Origin: Halopseudomonas sp002296055
GTDB taxonomy: Bacteria > Pseudomonadota > Gammaproteobacteria > Pseudomonadales > Pseudomonadaceae
NCBI RefSeq assembly: GCF_050876985.1
Contig: NZ_JBPAPP010000002.1
Strand: one strand, 5' to 3'
DNA: 64,000 nt
Shown here: piece by piece, positions 17,901 to 26,520 of the stretch
How positions within the stretch are numbered: the first letter of the stretch is position 1
Layout of the letters: every line of letters starts with the position of its first letter
Position numbers and translations under genes: made by a program
The notes under the pieces: generated by a model
The model's input: the letters and a program-made list of their open reading frames with translations, nothing else
Told to the model about the DNA's origin: nothing
The model's database searches: none

Positions 17901-18953
17901 ATGTCGCAATGGATGATCTACGGCGCCAATGGTTACACCGGCCAACTGCTGGCCAAGGCCGCCGCCGCACGCGGGCTGCAGCCGACTCTGGCTGGCCGCA
18001 ACGGCGCAGCCATCGCTCGTCTCGGCGAGTCACTGAAACTGCCTCACCAAGCCTTTGACCTCAACGACCAGGCAGCTCTGCAGAAAATTATGGCAAAGCA
18101 AAAGGTGCTGCTGAACTGCGCCGGCCCCTTTTCTGCCACCAGCGCGCCGCTGATCGAAGCCTGCCTTGCCACCGGCTGTCACTATCTGGATATCACCGGC
18201 GAGATTGATGCCTTCGTTGCGGCCCAGGCGCGACAGACTGATGCCGAGCAAGCCAACATCGTTATCTGCCCCGGCGTGGGTTTTGACGTGATACCGACCG
18301 ACTGCATCGCCGCCCGCCTGAAACAGGAGCTGCCCGATGCCGACCGGCTGGCACTGGGCTTCGACTCGCGCAGCGCGCTGTCGCCAGGCACGGCCAAAAC
18401 CTCGGTTGAGGGGCTCAAATATGGCGGCCGTATACGCAAGGATGACCGCATCGTCAGTGTGCCGCTGGCCTACCAGAGCCGCGAGATCGACTTTGGTAAT
18501 GGCACTAAACACGCCGTGACCATTCCCTGGGGCGACATCGCCACCGCCTGGTTCTCCACCGGCATTGACCATATTGAGGTGTTCCTGCCGATGGCGCCCA
18601 GCGCCGCCGCGCGGTTACGCCGCCTTGACCGTCTGCGCCCCTTGCTGGGCTTGGCGCCAGTCCAGGCTCTGCTCAAATATCTGGTCGCACGCCGCATCAT
18701 CGGGCCCGACACCCAGCAACGCGAATCCGCACGCAGCTATGTCTGGGGCGAGGCGCAAAACCGCGCAGGTCGCAAGGTGGTGGCGCGCATTGAAACCGCA
18801 AATGGCTATGACGTCACGGTCGAGGGCGCCCTGATGGCGGTCGGCTTTTTGCTTGAAAACGAGCCCGCGCCCGGTTACTACACGCCCTCGCGTCTGCTAG
18901 GCAGCGACTGCATCGAAAAGCTGCCAGGTTCCGGCAGCATGCTCATCGAGTAA
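17901..18953 (+). CDS. saccharopine dehydrogenase-like / trans-acting enoyl reductase family oxidoreductase
   Basis: A 350-residue protein with an N-terminal Rossmann fold (YGANGYTG at about 7-14, then TLAGRN for the second strand). The middle resembles the saccharopine dehydrogenase NAD(P) domain (LLNCAGPFS, YLDITGEI, CPGVGFDVIPTDC). Members act on lipids or polyketides as well as amino acids, so the substrate is open. The catalytic Lys/His pair of true saccharopine dehydrogenases is not evident. It stands alone on the plus strand, with LysR gene argP converging from the right, 12 bp away. Confidence 0.8.
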   Translation: MSQWMIYGANGYTGQLLAKAAAARGLQPTLAGRNGAAIARLGESLKLPHQAFDLNDQAALQKIMAKQKVLLNCAGPFSATSAPLIEACLATGCHYLDITGEIDAFVAAQARQTDAEQANIVICPGVGFDVIPTDCIAARLKQELPDADRLALGFDSRSALSPGTAKTSVEGLKYGGRIRKDDRIVSVPLAYQSREIDFGNGTKHAVTIPWGDIATAWFSTGIDHIEVFLPMAPSAAARLRRLDRLRPLLGLAPVQALLKYLVARRIIGPDTQQRESARSYVWGEAQNRAGRKVVARIETANGYDVTVEGALMAVGFLLENEPAPGYYTPSRLLGSDCIEKLPGSGSMLIE

Positions 18954-18965
18954 CAAGCAGAGCAC

Positions 18966-19859
18966 TCAGCGCAGCAATGTTGGCGCCAGGCGCAGCAACT
19001 GCTCAGTCAGCCCATTGAGCAGTTGCCCACCATTGCGCCAATAATGCCAGTACAGCGGCACCTGCAATGCCTGGCCCGGCAGCAGTTGCTGCAACCGCCC
19101 CGTGGCCAGCGCATCGGTCACCTGTAGCGCGGGCACCATGCCCCAGCCCACACCCGCCTCCAGCATCCGCACAAAGCCCTCCGACGAGGGGCACAGGTGA
19201 TAGTCAAACTCGCCAACAACACCGAACTGCTGGACAAAGCGATGCTGTAGCTGATCATCCGGTCCAAAGACCACTGCCGGTACCCGCGCCATCTCGGGCG
19301 CTGCCAGCCCCTGCAGCCCTTCGGCAAAGTGTCGCTGCACAAAGGCCGGACTGGCAACGGCCAGGTAGGGCATCTGCCCCAGCAGCACGCTGCGCGCCCC
19401 GGCCACCGGCTGCTCCGCGGCGCACAGGCAGGCCGCCACCTCACCACTGCGCATGCGACGTAGCCCGACGTCCTGATCCTCTACCTGCAGATCCAGCAAC
19501 ACCTGCTGCTGTTCACACCAACCAGAGACCGCCGCGGCCCACCAGGTCGCCAGGCTGTCAGCATTCAAGGCCACCCGCAGGCGAGTACGCCCCCCCTGGT
19601 CCGCGATCTGCGGTAGATCAGCCTGCAGATCACGCTCCAGCAGCCGCACCTGTTGCACATGGTTGAGTAACCGCTGACCCGCTGCCGTTGCCTGCGGCGG
19701 AGCACTGCGCACCAGCGCGGCCGTCCCCAGGCGCGCCTCCAGCAACTTGATGCGCTGCGACACGGCGGACTGGGACAGACCTAGGTGCGACGCCGCGCGC
19801 TCAAAGCCCCCATGCTCGATAACCGCGGCCAGGGCAACCAGCAGTTTGTAGTCAACCAT
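18966..19859 (-). CDS. argP: LysR-type regulator ArgP (IciA)
   Basis: A 297-residue LysR protein with an N-terminal winged helix (AASHLGLSQSAVSQRIKLLEARLG) and a periplasmic-binding-like effector domain. It is divergent from argO across 91 bp, the classical arrangement in which ArgP with bound arginine activates export of basic amino acids, while lysine keeps it inactive. The N-terminus MVDYKLLVALAAVIEHGGFERAA closely matches ArgP. The intergenic region is AT-rich and holds several T-x11-A half-sites, but I could not single one out. Confidence 0.88.
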   Translation of the reverse strand: MVDYKLLVALAAVIEHGGFERAASHLGLSQSAVSQRIKLLEARLGTAALVRSAPPQATAAGQRLLNHVQQVRLLERDLQADLPQIADQGGRTRLRVALNADSLATWWAAAVSGWCEQQQVLLDLQVEDQDVGLRRMRSGEVAACLCAAEQPVAGARSVLLGQMPYLAVASPAFVQRHFAEGLQGLAAPEMARVPAVVFGPDDQLQHRFVQQFGVVGEFDYHLCPSSEGFVRMLEAGVGWGMVPALQVTDALATGRLQQLLPGQALQVPLYWHYWRNGGQLLNGLTEQLLRLAPTLLR

Positions 19860-19950
19860 ATTAATTTCCCTAATGAATCATCAGGATTATTTGTTTTCCT
19901 TATCAATCTGTCCAGCGCAGACTGCCGCCATTGTTAATTAGGAAGCCCTT

Positions 19951-20571
19951 ATGCCCACTCTGTTCTACAGCTATTTCCACGGCCTGATCGCCGCTGCCGG
20001 CCTGATCATGGCCATCGGCGCACAGAACGCCTTCGTACTCGCCCAGGGCCTGCGTCGTGAGCATCACATCAGCGTCGCGCTGATTTGCATGAGCTGCGAT
20101 GCAGTACTGATTCTCGCCGGTACATTCGGCCTGTCGGCCCTGCTGCAGGCACACCCGCTGGCGATGGAAATTACCCGCTGGGGCGGCGTGGCCTTTCTGC
20201 TGATTTACGCCAGCCAAGCACTTTGGCGCGCGCTGTCGCCACGCGGCCTGGAAGCCATGCGGGCGCCCGCCCGCTCACGCCGCACCGTGTTGTTGACCAC
20301 CCTGGCCGTTACCCTGCTCAACCCGCACGTCTACCTGGACACCATGGTGCTGATCGGCAGCCTTGCCGCGCAGCACAGTCTGCCGCTGGTTTTTGCTCTG
20401 GGCGCTGCCAGCGCTTCCATTCTCTGGTTTACCTTGCTGGCCGTGGGCTCAGCCCGCCTGGCGCCCGTCCTGCAACGGCCTTTGACCTGGCGGCTAATCG
20501 ATTTAATGGTCGCCGGTATGATGCTGACGGTTGCCTTGTCGCTCGCCCAGCCCGCACTACAGAGCCTCTGA
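19951..20571 (+). CDS. argO: arginine/lysine exporter, LysE/ArgO family
   Basis: A 206-residue inner-membrane exporter with six predicted membrane segments. It starts with the family signature GLIMAIGAQNAFVLAQGLRR, and TLLNPHVYLDTMVLIGSL is the second repeat signature. It exports L-arginine (and possibly lysine or canavanine), preventing toxic build-up. ATG 19951 follows AGGAAG. The divergent argP gene is the expected activator. The order argP-argO-sodB-bifA is also found in P. aeruginosa. Confidence 0.9.
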   Translation: MPTLFYSYFHGLIAAAGLIMAIGAQNAFVLAQGLRREHHISVALICMSCDAVLILAGTFGLSALLQAHPLAMEITRWGGVAFLLIYASQALWRALSPRGLEAMRAPARSRRTVLLTTLAVTLLNPHVYLDTMVLIGSLAAQHSLPLVFALGAASASILWFTLLAVGSARLAPVLQRPLTWRLIDLMVAGMMLTVALSLAQPALQSL

Positions 20572-20793
20572 ACCGCAAAAACCCCATGGAAGGTGCGTGG
20601 ATAGGGCGGATGTCAGGTGCTATCATCGGGGCTTCCCGATCGCAAGACGGGCAGCGCCCTGCGGCCGTTGATACCGACAGCTCACAGGAGGCGTAGCAAC
20701 ATTGACCGTGGCACACCACGGCACCCCGTCGGCATTTGCATTCGGACAACACCGTGCAATGCAGACCCTGATACCTGACGATGGAGATAGATC
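20572..20793. promoter_or_regulatory. sodB upstream region with two small dyads
   Basis: No gene is seen here. CCGTGG-CACA-CCACGG at 20706-20721 is a perfect hairpin. TTGCA...TGCAA (20736-20740 and 20755-20759) is a dyad with a 14-bp spacer about 35 bp before the sodB start, and could be an operator. TATCAT at about 20622 is a possible -10 element. The ribosome binding site is GGAGATAG. An iron-regulated promoter is expected for sodB, but no good Fur box could be read. Confidence 0.35.
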
Positions 20794-21375
20794 ATGGCTT
20801 TTGAACTACCCGCACTCCCCTACGAGAAAAACGCGCTGGAGCCGCACATCTCGGCAGAGACCCTGGAATTCCACCATGGCAAGCACCACAACACCTACGT
20901 GGTCAACCTGAACAACATGGTTCCGGGCACCGAGTATGAAGGCAAGAGCCTGGAAGACATCATCAAGACCTCCAGCGGCGGCGTATTCAACAACGCAGCG
21001 CAAATCTGGAACCACACCTTCTACTGGAACTGCCTGAGCCCGAACGGCGGCGGCGAGCCGACTGGTGAACTGGCTGAGGCCATCAACAAGGCCTTTGGCT
21101 CCTTCGCTGCTTTCAAAGAAGAGTTCAGCAAAGTGTCCATCGGCACCTTCGGTTCCGGCTGGGGCTGGCTGGTCAAGAAAGCTGATGGCTCCCTGGCGCT
21201 GGCCAGCACCATCGGCGCCGGCTGCCCGCTGACCAGCGGCGACACTCCGCTGCTGACCTGCGACGTATGGGAACACGCCTACTACATCGACTACCGCAAC
21301 GCCCGTCCGAAGTACGTTGAGGCGTTCTGGAACCTGGTCAACTGGGACTTTGTAGCGAAAAACTTCGCTGCATAA
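20794..21375 (+). CDS. sodB: superoxide dismutase, iron type
   Basis: A 193-residue Fe-superoxide dismutase converting superoxide to oxygen and peroxide in the cytoplasm. It aligns throughout with SodB: FELPALPYEKNALEPHIS, FHHGKHHNTYV (first His ligand His27), NAAQIWNHTFYW (second His), and DVWEHAYYIDYRNARPKY (Asp and third His). FGSGWGWLV supports iron over manganese preference. It sits between argO and bifA, as in P. aeruginosa (PA4366). A terminator follows directly, so it is monocistronic. Confidence 0.97.
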   Translation: MAFELPALPYEKNALEPHISAETLEFHHGKHHNTYVVNLNNMVPGTEYEGKSLEDIIKTSSGGVFNNAAQIWNHTFYWNCLSPNGGGEPTGELAEAINKAFGSFAAFKEEFSKVSIGTFGSGWGWLVKKADGSLALASTIGAGCPLTSGDTPLLTCDVWEHAYYIDYRNARPKYVEAFWNLVNWDFVAKNFAA

Positions 21376-21395
21376 TCCAGACAGTAGTACCGCAA

Positions 21396-21422
21396 ACACC
21401 CTGCTTCGGCAGGGTGTTTTCG
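21396..21422 (+). terminator. Rho-independent terminator of sodB
   Basis: A 9-bp stem (ACACCCTGC / GCAGGGTGT) closes a TTCG tetraloop and is followed by TTTCG. It lies 20 bp after the sodB stop. Confidence 0.9.
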
Positions 21423-21580
21423 TTTTGGCTGAAAAAATGATTGCACTTTGACGCCAAGTTAATGTTTCCTGATAGTCATCCTTGCAGGAGAACACCGGTA
21501 TCGGCAGCTATTGCGCATAGACCTGCTCCCCTGCATGATGCCTCAAGCGCAGACATTACCAGGACAGGAACAACAACACC

Positions 21581-23641
21581 TTGAAGCTCGAGCGCAGACA
21601 CAGTCTTTCGGTCAAACTTTTACGCCTGGTGCTGTTATGGGCACTACTGGTGGGTGTGGTGCTGAGCCTGGGTCAGATCAGTTTTGATCTGCGCAAGGAA
21701 CGCCAGCTGATTGACAGCACCGCCGAGCAAATCCTCGCCATGTCGCAGGATCCAGCCACCCAGGCCGTTTACAGCCTGGACCGCGAAATGGCGCTGCAGG
21801 TCATTGGCGGGCTGTTTGAGCACCCTGCTGTCCGCTTCGCCTCCATTGGCCACCCGGACGAAACCCAGCTAGCCAGCCGCGAGCGCCCGCTGACCCAGAG
21901 CCCCCTGCGCACCATCACCGACTGGCTATTTGGCGTCGAGCAACATTACAGCGTGGGCCTGTTCGGCCGAGAACCTTACAACGAGTACTACGGCGATCTA
22001 CGCATCGTGCTGGACACCGCCCACTACGGTCAGGACTTCCTGCAAGACTCCCTGATCATCTTGATTTCCGGCGTACTGCGCGCACTGGCCATGGCGTTAG
22101 CGCTGTACCTGCTGTACCACCTGCTGCTGACCAAGCCGCTGGCAGCAATCATTGAGCGCATCAGCGACATCAACCCGGACCACCCCGGCAAGATGCACAT
22201 ACCCATGTTACCGGGCCAGGAAAAGAACGAACTCGGCCTCTGGATCAACAAGGCTAACGAACTGCTTGAATCCATCGAGCGCAACAGCAGCCGACGCCGT
22301 GAAGCCGAGGCCAATCTGCTGCACATGGCCCAGCACGACCATCTCACAGGCCTGCCAAACCGCAGCATGCTCCAGGAACAGCTGGGCCGTATTCTGGCCG
22401 ACGCTGGCCGGCGCCAGCGCGGTGTTGCGGTCCTGGTGTGCGGCCTGGATGACTTCAAAGAGATAAACGAACAATTCAGCTATCAATCTGGTGACAGCCT
22501 GTTGGTTACCGTAGCTGACCGCCTGCGCGCCAACAGCGGACGCCTGGGCAGCCTGGCACGCTTGGGCGGCGATCAGTTCGCGCTGGTCCAGACCGGCGTC
22601 AGTGAACCCTACGAGGCAGCCGAGCTGGCACAGACTATTCTTGACGACCTTGGCCGTACGTTTGAGATTGGCGAACACTCGGTCAGCCTGCGCGCCACCA
22701 TCGGTATCACCCTGTTCCCGGACGACGGTGACAACGCCGAAAAGCTGCTGCAGAAAGCCGAGCAAACCATGATGCTGGCCAAAGCGCGCTCGCGTAACCG
22801 CTACCAGTTCTATATCGCCAGTCTGGACAGCGAGATGCGCGTGCGCCGCGAACTGGACAAAGAACTGCGCGGAGCGCTGGATCGCAATGAATTTCATCTG
22901 GTGTACCAGCCACAGGTGTCGTTCGACGATCACCGCGTGGTCGGGGTCGAAGCCCTGCTACGCTGGCATCACCCCGAGCGCGGGCTGGTGCCACCTGACC
23001 TGTTCATCCCCCTAGCGGAACAGAACGGCGTCATCATCAGCATCGGCGAGTGGGTGCTCGATCAGGCCTGCCGCCAGCTGCGCCTCTGGCATGACGCTGG
23101 CATGAGCGACCTGCGCATGGCGGTTAACCTCTCCACCGTCCAGCTGCACCACAGCGAATTGTCACGCATGGTCACCAATCTGATTCAGCGCTACAAGCTG
23201 CCCCCTCGCTGCCTGGAGATGGAGGTGACAGAGACCGGCTTGATGGAAGATATCGCCGCCGCCGCAGGCCACCTGAACAGCCTCAAGAAGGCTGGCGTGC
23301 AGATTGCCATCGACGACTTCGGAACCGGCTACTCATCCCTCAGCTATCTGCGTGGCCTGCCCCTGGACAAGATCAAGATTGATCGCAGCTTCGTACAGGA
23401 CGTGCTGGTTGACGAGGACGACGCCACCATCGTCCGCGCCATCATTCAGCTGGGGCGCAGCCTTAACATGCAGGTCATTGCCGAGGGGGTAGAATCCGCC
23501 GAGCAAGAAGCCTATATCACTGCCCAAGGCTGCAACGAAGGTCAAGGCTACTACTACAGCCGCCCCCTGTCGGCCTCGGCATTCAACGACTGGATTCGCA
23601 GCTACAACGCGTCAAAACGGCAACACCAGGTAAGCCAGTGA
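21581..23641 (+). CDS. bifA: c-di-GMP phosphodiesterase BifA
   Basis: A 686-residue inner-membrane protein: membrane helix at 12-32, periplasmic region to about 155, second helix at 157-183. Then come a degenerate GGDEF domain with GGDQF (329-333) and an EAL domain with EALLRW (457-462), EVTETGLMED and DDFGTGYSS (578-586). The GGDQF variant, intact EAL, length and location after sodB all match BifA (PA4367), which degrades c-di-GMP to control biofilm and swarming. The start appears to be TTG 21581, with AGGACAGGA upstream. It probably opposes the cyclase at 9077. Confidence 0.93.
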   Translation: MKLERRHSLSVKLLRLVLLWALLVGVVLSLGQISFDLRKERQLIDSTAEQILAMSQDPATQAVYSLDREMALQVIGGLFEHPAVRFASIGHPDETQLASRERPLTQSPLRTITDWLFGVEQHYSVGLFGREPYNEYYGDLRIVLDTAHYGQDFLQDSLIILISGVLRALAMALALYLLYHLLLTKPLAAIIERISDINPDHPGKMHIPMLPGQEKNELGLWINKANELLESIERNSSRRREAEANLLHMAQHDHLTGLPNRSMLQEQLGRILADAGRRQRGVAVLVCGLDDFKEINEQFSYQSGDSLLVTVADRLRANSGRLGSLARLGGDQFALVQTGVSEPYEAAELAQTILDDLGRTFEIGEHSVSLRATIGITLFPDDGDNAEKLLQKAEQTMMLAKARSRNRYQFYIASLDSEMRVRRELDKELRGALDRNEFHLVYQPQVSFDDHRVVGVEALLRWHHPERGLVPPDLFIPLAEQNGVIISIGEWVLDQACRQLRLWHDAGMSDLRMAVNLSTVQLHHSELSRMVTNLIQRYKLPPRCLEMEVTETGLMEDIAAAAGHLNSLKKAGVQIAIDDFGTGYSSLSYLRGLPLDKIKIDRSFVQDVLVDEDDATIVRAIIQLGRSLNMQVIAEGVESAEQEAYITAQGCNEGQGYYYSRPLSASAFNDWIRSYNASKRQHQVSQ

Positions 23642-23649
23642 GCGGCTAA

Positions 23650-24567
23650 TCAGGCCAACCAGAACCAACAGGCCAAGGGCGCCATAACGCCAAAACCCAA
23701 CATGCACCAGATCGACCCGCGTCTCAGGCGGCGGCTGAGATCTTCCTCATGGTGGTCAGACAGGATGAAGGGCAAACCCCGGCGGCCCGGTTTTGACAAA
23801 ACGTGTACCACCGGCTGGCGACCTTCGACCCGTGCCAGTCGCTCAGCCTCCCGCCCTGCTGCCGCACGCACCTGCTGCCACTCCTGCATATCCAGCTGCC
23901 CGTCGGCATTGCGGTCGAAGCGTGCCAGCAAGTCCTCGTAGTCGGCCTTCCAATCGCTGATGACCTGCCTGGCGATGCCCTGCTGATCGATCTCGTCACG
24001 ACCGCCACCACGACTTTCGAACCAGCCCAGCGCGTACAGCAGCTCATCTTCGGAGAACCACTCCTCGGTGTAGCGGTAGCGGCTGCCGATCAAGCCAGCG
24101 AGCAACCCGGTTCGCACATTGCTGCCCATCGGCCAACGCTGGCTGCCCTCCCAGCGCCGGCGCTGTCGCGGGTGTACCTCTGCGCCCTTCGGGTTAATCC
24201 AGCAGCTGCCAGTGTCGTCGCGCAACAGAAAGGGACGCTCCGACTGGCCCTTCTCCACCGTGCGCCACTCCTTGCTATTGCCGGAGCGCCGATATTCTTC
24301 GACGGTAAAGCGGTACCAGAGGCAGTCCACCTCGCCCAGCGGTGATATCAAAGGCTCATGCCCGCCAGCATCCAACTTGCCCTGGAGTTCTACCAGACCC
24401 TGCGCAGCGGAGCGAATACGCGAGGTAGGCGTGTCATCGAGCCAACGCGCCCGCCGCCAGCTGCGAAACATCGCGGCCATCAGCATCAGGGCGGCGATGG
24501 TGGCAAGACCGCTGAAGGTGTAATAAGCCGGCGTCGACAGCAGCATCACGCCGTGAACATCAATCAC
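23650..24567 (-). CDS. GIDE-like membrane protein with an EF-hand calcium loop
   Basis: A 305-residue protein with a membrane helix near each end (about 15-34 and 286-304). The central part (PLGEVDCLWYRFTVEEY...) resembles the GIDE domain of bacterial relatives of MUL1-type proteins. Residues 218-229 form a textbook EF-hand loop, with Asp218, Asn220, Asp222, Gln224, Asp226 and Glu229 at the coordinating positions. It starts at GTG inside the lemA stop (GTGA overlap), so it is coupled to lemA. LemA and GIDE-like genes are commonly adjacent. The function is unknown, probably envelope-related. Confidence 0.75.
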   Translation of the reverse strand: MIDVHGVMLLSTPAYYTFSGLATIAALMLMAAMFRSWRRARWLDDTPTSRIRSAAQGLVELQGKLDAGGHEPLISPLGEVDCLWYRFTVEEYRRSGNSKEWRTVEKGQSERPFLLRDDTGSCWINPKGAEVHPRQRRRWEGSQRWPMGSNVRTGLLAGLIGSRYRYTEEWFSEDELLYALGWFESRGGGRDEIDQQGIARQVISDWKADYEDLLARFDRNADGQLDMQEWQQVRAAAGREAERLARVEGRQPVVHVLSKPGRRGLPFILSDHHEEDLSRRLRRGSIWCMLGFGVMAPLACWFWLA

Positions 24568-25136
24568 GAAAACAGCGCCCGCACATCCACATCGGCAGTC
24601 TCTTCATCGCTGAACTGCAGCAGCTCCGCCGACTTGAAGCCGAACAGGCGAGCCAGCAAGACCTCGGGGAATTGCTCAATCCGCACGTTATTGATATTGA
24701 CTGCAGCGTTGTAGAGCTCGCGCCGATCAGCAATGCCGTTCTCCAGGCCGCTAATGCGCTCCTGCAAATGCTGGAAGGATTCGTTGGCCTTGAGCTCAGG
24801 GTAGTTTTCAGCCAGCGCAAACAGCTGACCCAAACCCGCGCGCAGCACGCTCTCGGCGCGTCCAACTCCCTTGACGTCCTCATCTGCGCGAGCGGAGGCA
24901 ACCGCGCTGCGAGCGGCAATCACCCGCTCCAGTGTCTGACTTTCGTGTTGCATGTAGCGACGGCATGCCTCCACCAGCTTGGGCAATTCGTCATGACGTT
25001 GGCGCAGCAACACATCGATGTTGGACCATGCCTGACTGACCGCGTGCTTCACGCTGACCAGTTGGTTGTACAACATGATTGCGTACAGTAACCCCACGCC
25101 CAGCACCACCAGCACGATAACCGTCGTCAGTTCCAT
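24564..25136 (-). CDS. LemA family protein
   Basis: A 190-residue protein with one N-terminal membrane helix (VIVLVVLGVGLLYAIMLYNQLV), then LemA signature blocks: SNIDVLLRQRHDELPKLVE, ANESFQHLQERISGLEN, RRELYNAAVNINNVRIEQFP. LemA proteins have a four-helix fold and no known enzymatic role. The start ATG 25134-25136 has AAGGAG at ideal spacing. It is the first gene of a two-gene unit with the GIDE-like gene. It is unrelated to the sensor kinase once also called lemA (GacS). Confidence 0.9.
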   Translation of the reverse strand: MELTTVIVLVVLGVGLLYAIMLYNQLVSVKHAVSQAWSNIDVLLRQRHDELPKLVEACRRYMQHESQTLERVIAARSAVASARADEDVKGVGRAESVLRAGLGQLFALAENYPELKANESFQHLQERISGLENGIADRRELYNAAVNINNVRIEQFPEVLLARLFGFKSAELLQFSDEETADVDVRALFS

Positions 25137-25192
25137 CACCCATCTCCTTTGGACATTAAGCGCGCACAGCGGCGCGGGCACAGGCCACACTA

Positions 25193-25296
25193 TAAAGGAA
25201 GCGCCGATTAATTCCACATGCCCTCTGGCGGCCAGACCTGAGCGCCCGTAGGGCGAGCAGGTCAATCCTAGGGCGACGCCTGATGTGGGAATAAGA
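25193..25296. repeat. compact palindromic repeat related to the 44.9 kb element
   Basis: The arm at 25195-25223 matches the right arm of the 44880-45060 element (read inverted) at about 25 of 29 positions (core GATTAATTCC-CATGCCC). It is followed by a palindrome at 25235-25264 (GACCTGAGCGCCC / GGGCGAGCAGGTC). A weaker second arm (TTATTCCCACATCAGGC when inverted) lies at 25274-25296. It sits between lemA and the rpoS terminator. Confidence 0.6.
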
Positions 25297-25319
25297 GGAA
25301 GATAAAGCTGGGAAAGCAG

Positions 25320-25345
25320 TCAGGGCCGCCGACAGACGGCCCTGA
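25320..25345 (-). terminator. probable terminator of rpoS
   Basis: A 9-bp stem (TCAGGGCCG / CGGCCCTGA, 8-base loop) lies 5 bp after the rpoS stop. On the minus strand it is followed by CTGCTTTCCCAGCTTT, only a moderate T-run. Confidence 0.65.
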
Positions 25346-25350
25346 CCGTC

Positions 25351-26355
25351 TTACTGGAACAACGACTCGCCGGTCAGACCGTGCTGCTCAAGGATGTCAC
25401 GCAGGCGTTTGAGCGCTTCCACCTGAATCTGCCGCACCCGCTCACGAGTCAGACCGATCTCACGCCCAACCTCTTCCAGCGTGCTGCTTTCATGGCCGCG
25501 CAAGCCAAAGCGCCTGGTCACCACCTCGCACTGCTTCTCGGTCAACTCACCCAGCCACTGGTCAATGCTCGCGTTGAGGTCATCATCCTGCAGCAGGTCA
25601 CAGGGGTCACCGCCTTGGTCGTCGGTGAGAGTGTCCAGCAGGGTCTTGTCAGAATCCGGCCCCAGCGACATGTCTACCGAGGCAACCCGCTCGTTCAGGC
25701 CAAGCATACGCTTAACGTCTTCAACCGGCTTGTCGAGCAGATGGGCGATTTCTTCAGGAGAGGGTTCGTGATCAAGCTTTTGCGTCAGCTCACGGGCTGC
25801 TCGCAGGTAGATATTCAGCTCTTTCACCACATGGATCGGCAGGCGAATGGTGCGTGTCTGGTTCATGATCGCCCGTTCGATGGTTTGCCGAATCCACCAG
25901 GTCGCGTAGGTCGAAAAGCGAAAACCACGTTCGGGATCAAACTTCTCCACCGCGCGAATCAACCCCAGGTTGCCCTCCTCGATCAAATCGAGCAGCGTCA
26001 GACCGCGATTCACGTAGCGTCGTGCAATCTTCACCACCAAGCGCAGGTTGCTTTCGATCATGCGCTTGCGACCAGCGGGGTCTCCCTTCTGCGCCAAGCG
26101 GGCAAAGTGCACCTCTTCTTCAGGCGTCAACAGAGGGGAAAAACCGATTTCATTCAGATAGAGCTGAGTAGCATCCAGCTCCTTGGTAAACTCGAAGGCG
26201 TTCTCCCGGCGGTGATTGCGCGGGGTAACACGCTTGGGACGTTCGACAGATACGGGCATTCCTTGCACCTCCTCGTCAACCATGATGTCGCTCTGCGATA
26301 GCGTAATACCTGCTGCCAAGACCTGCTCTGGCGGTTTCTTATTTTTGACTGCCAT
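25351..26355 (-). CDS. rpoS: RNA polymerase sigma factor RpoS (sigma-38)
   Basis: A 334-residue group 2 sigma-70 factor directing general stress and stationary-phase transcription. Region 1.2 (DATQLYLNEIGFSPLLTPEEE), region 2 (NLRLVVKIARRYVNRGL, DLIEEGNLGLIRAVEKFDPERGF, FSTYATWWIRQTIERAI), region 3 and region 4 (STLEEVGREIGLTRERVRQIQVEALKRLR) are complete. It follows nlpD by 165 bp, as in other pseudomonads, where the main rpoS promoter usually lies inside nlpD. Likely targets in this window include the ectoine genes and the Usp gene, but this is inference. Confidence 0.97.
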   Translation of the reverse strand: MAVKNKKPPEQVLAAGITLSQSDIMVDEEVQGMPVSVERPKRVTPRNHRRENAFEFTKELDATQLYLNEIGFSPLLTPEEEVHFARLAQKGDPAGRKRMIESNLRLVVKIARRYVNRGLTLLDLIEEGNLGLIRAVEKFDPERGFRFSTYATWWIRQTIERAIMNQTRTIRLPIHVVKELNIYLRAARELTQKLDHEPSPEEIAHLLDKPVEDVKRMLGLNERVASVDMSLGPDSDKTLLDTLTDDQGGDPCDLLQDDDLNASIDQWLGELTEKQCEVVTRRFGLRGHESSTLEEVGREIGLTRERVRQIQVEALKRLRDILEQHGLTGESLFQ

Positions 26356-26520
26356 ATGCGCGCCCCAAATATCAGAAAAACGCGGTATCTCAACAGCCGC
26401 AGCACTGACCCGATCACGGCGTGCACTTCGCGACTGCGCTGGACTGCCAATCGAACCCTTTTTCAGCAGACTGCCTGCCGAAAATGACAGAACGATGTCA
26501 GACCTGACTACACCTTAGCA

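Noticed and set aside
25270..25350. RsmZ-like small RNA downstream of rpoS on the plus strand (three GGA motifs before a hairpin)
   Set aside because: No GacA box (TGTAAG...CTTACA) upstream, GGA motifs are not in hairpin loops, and the hairpin is better explained as the rpoS terminator.
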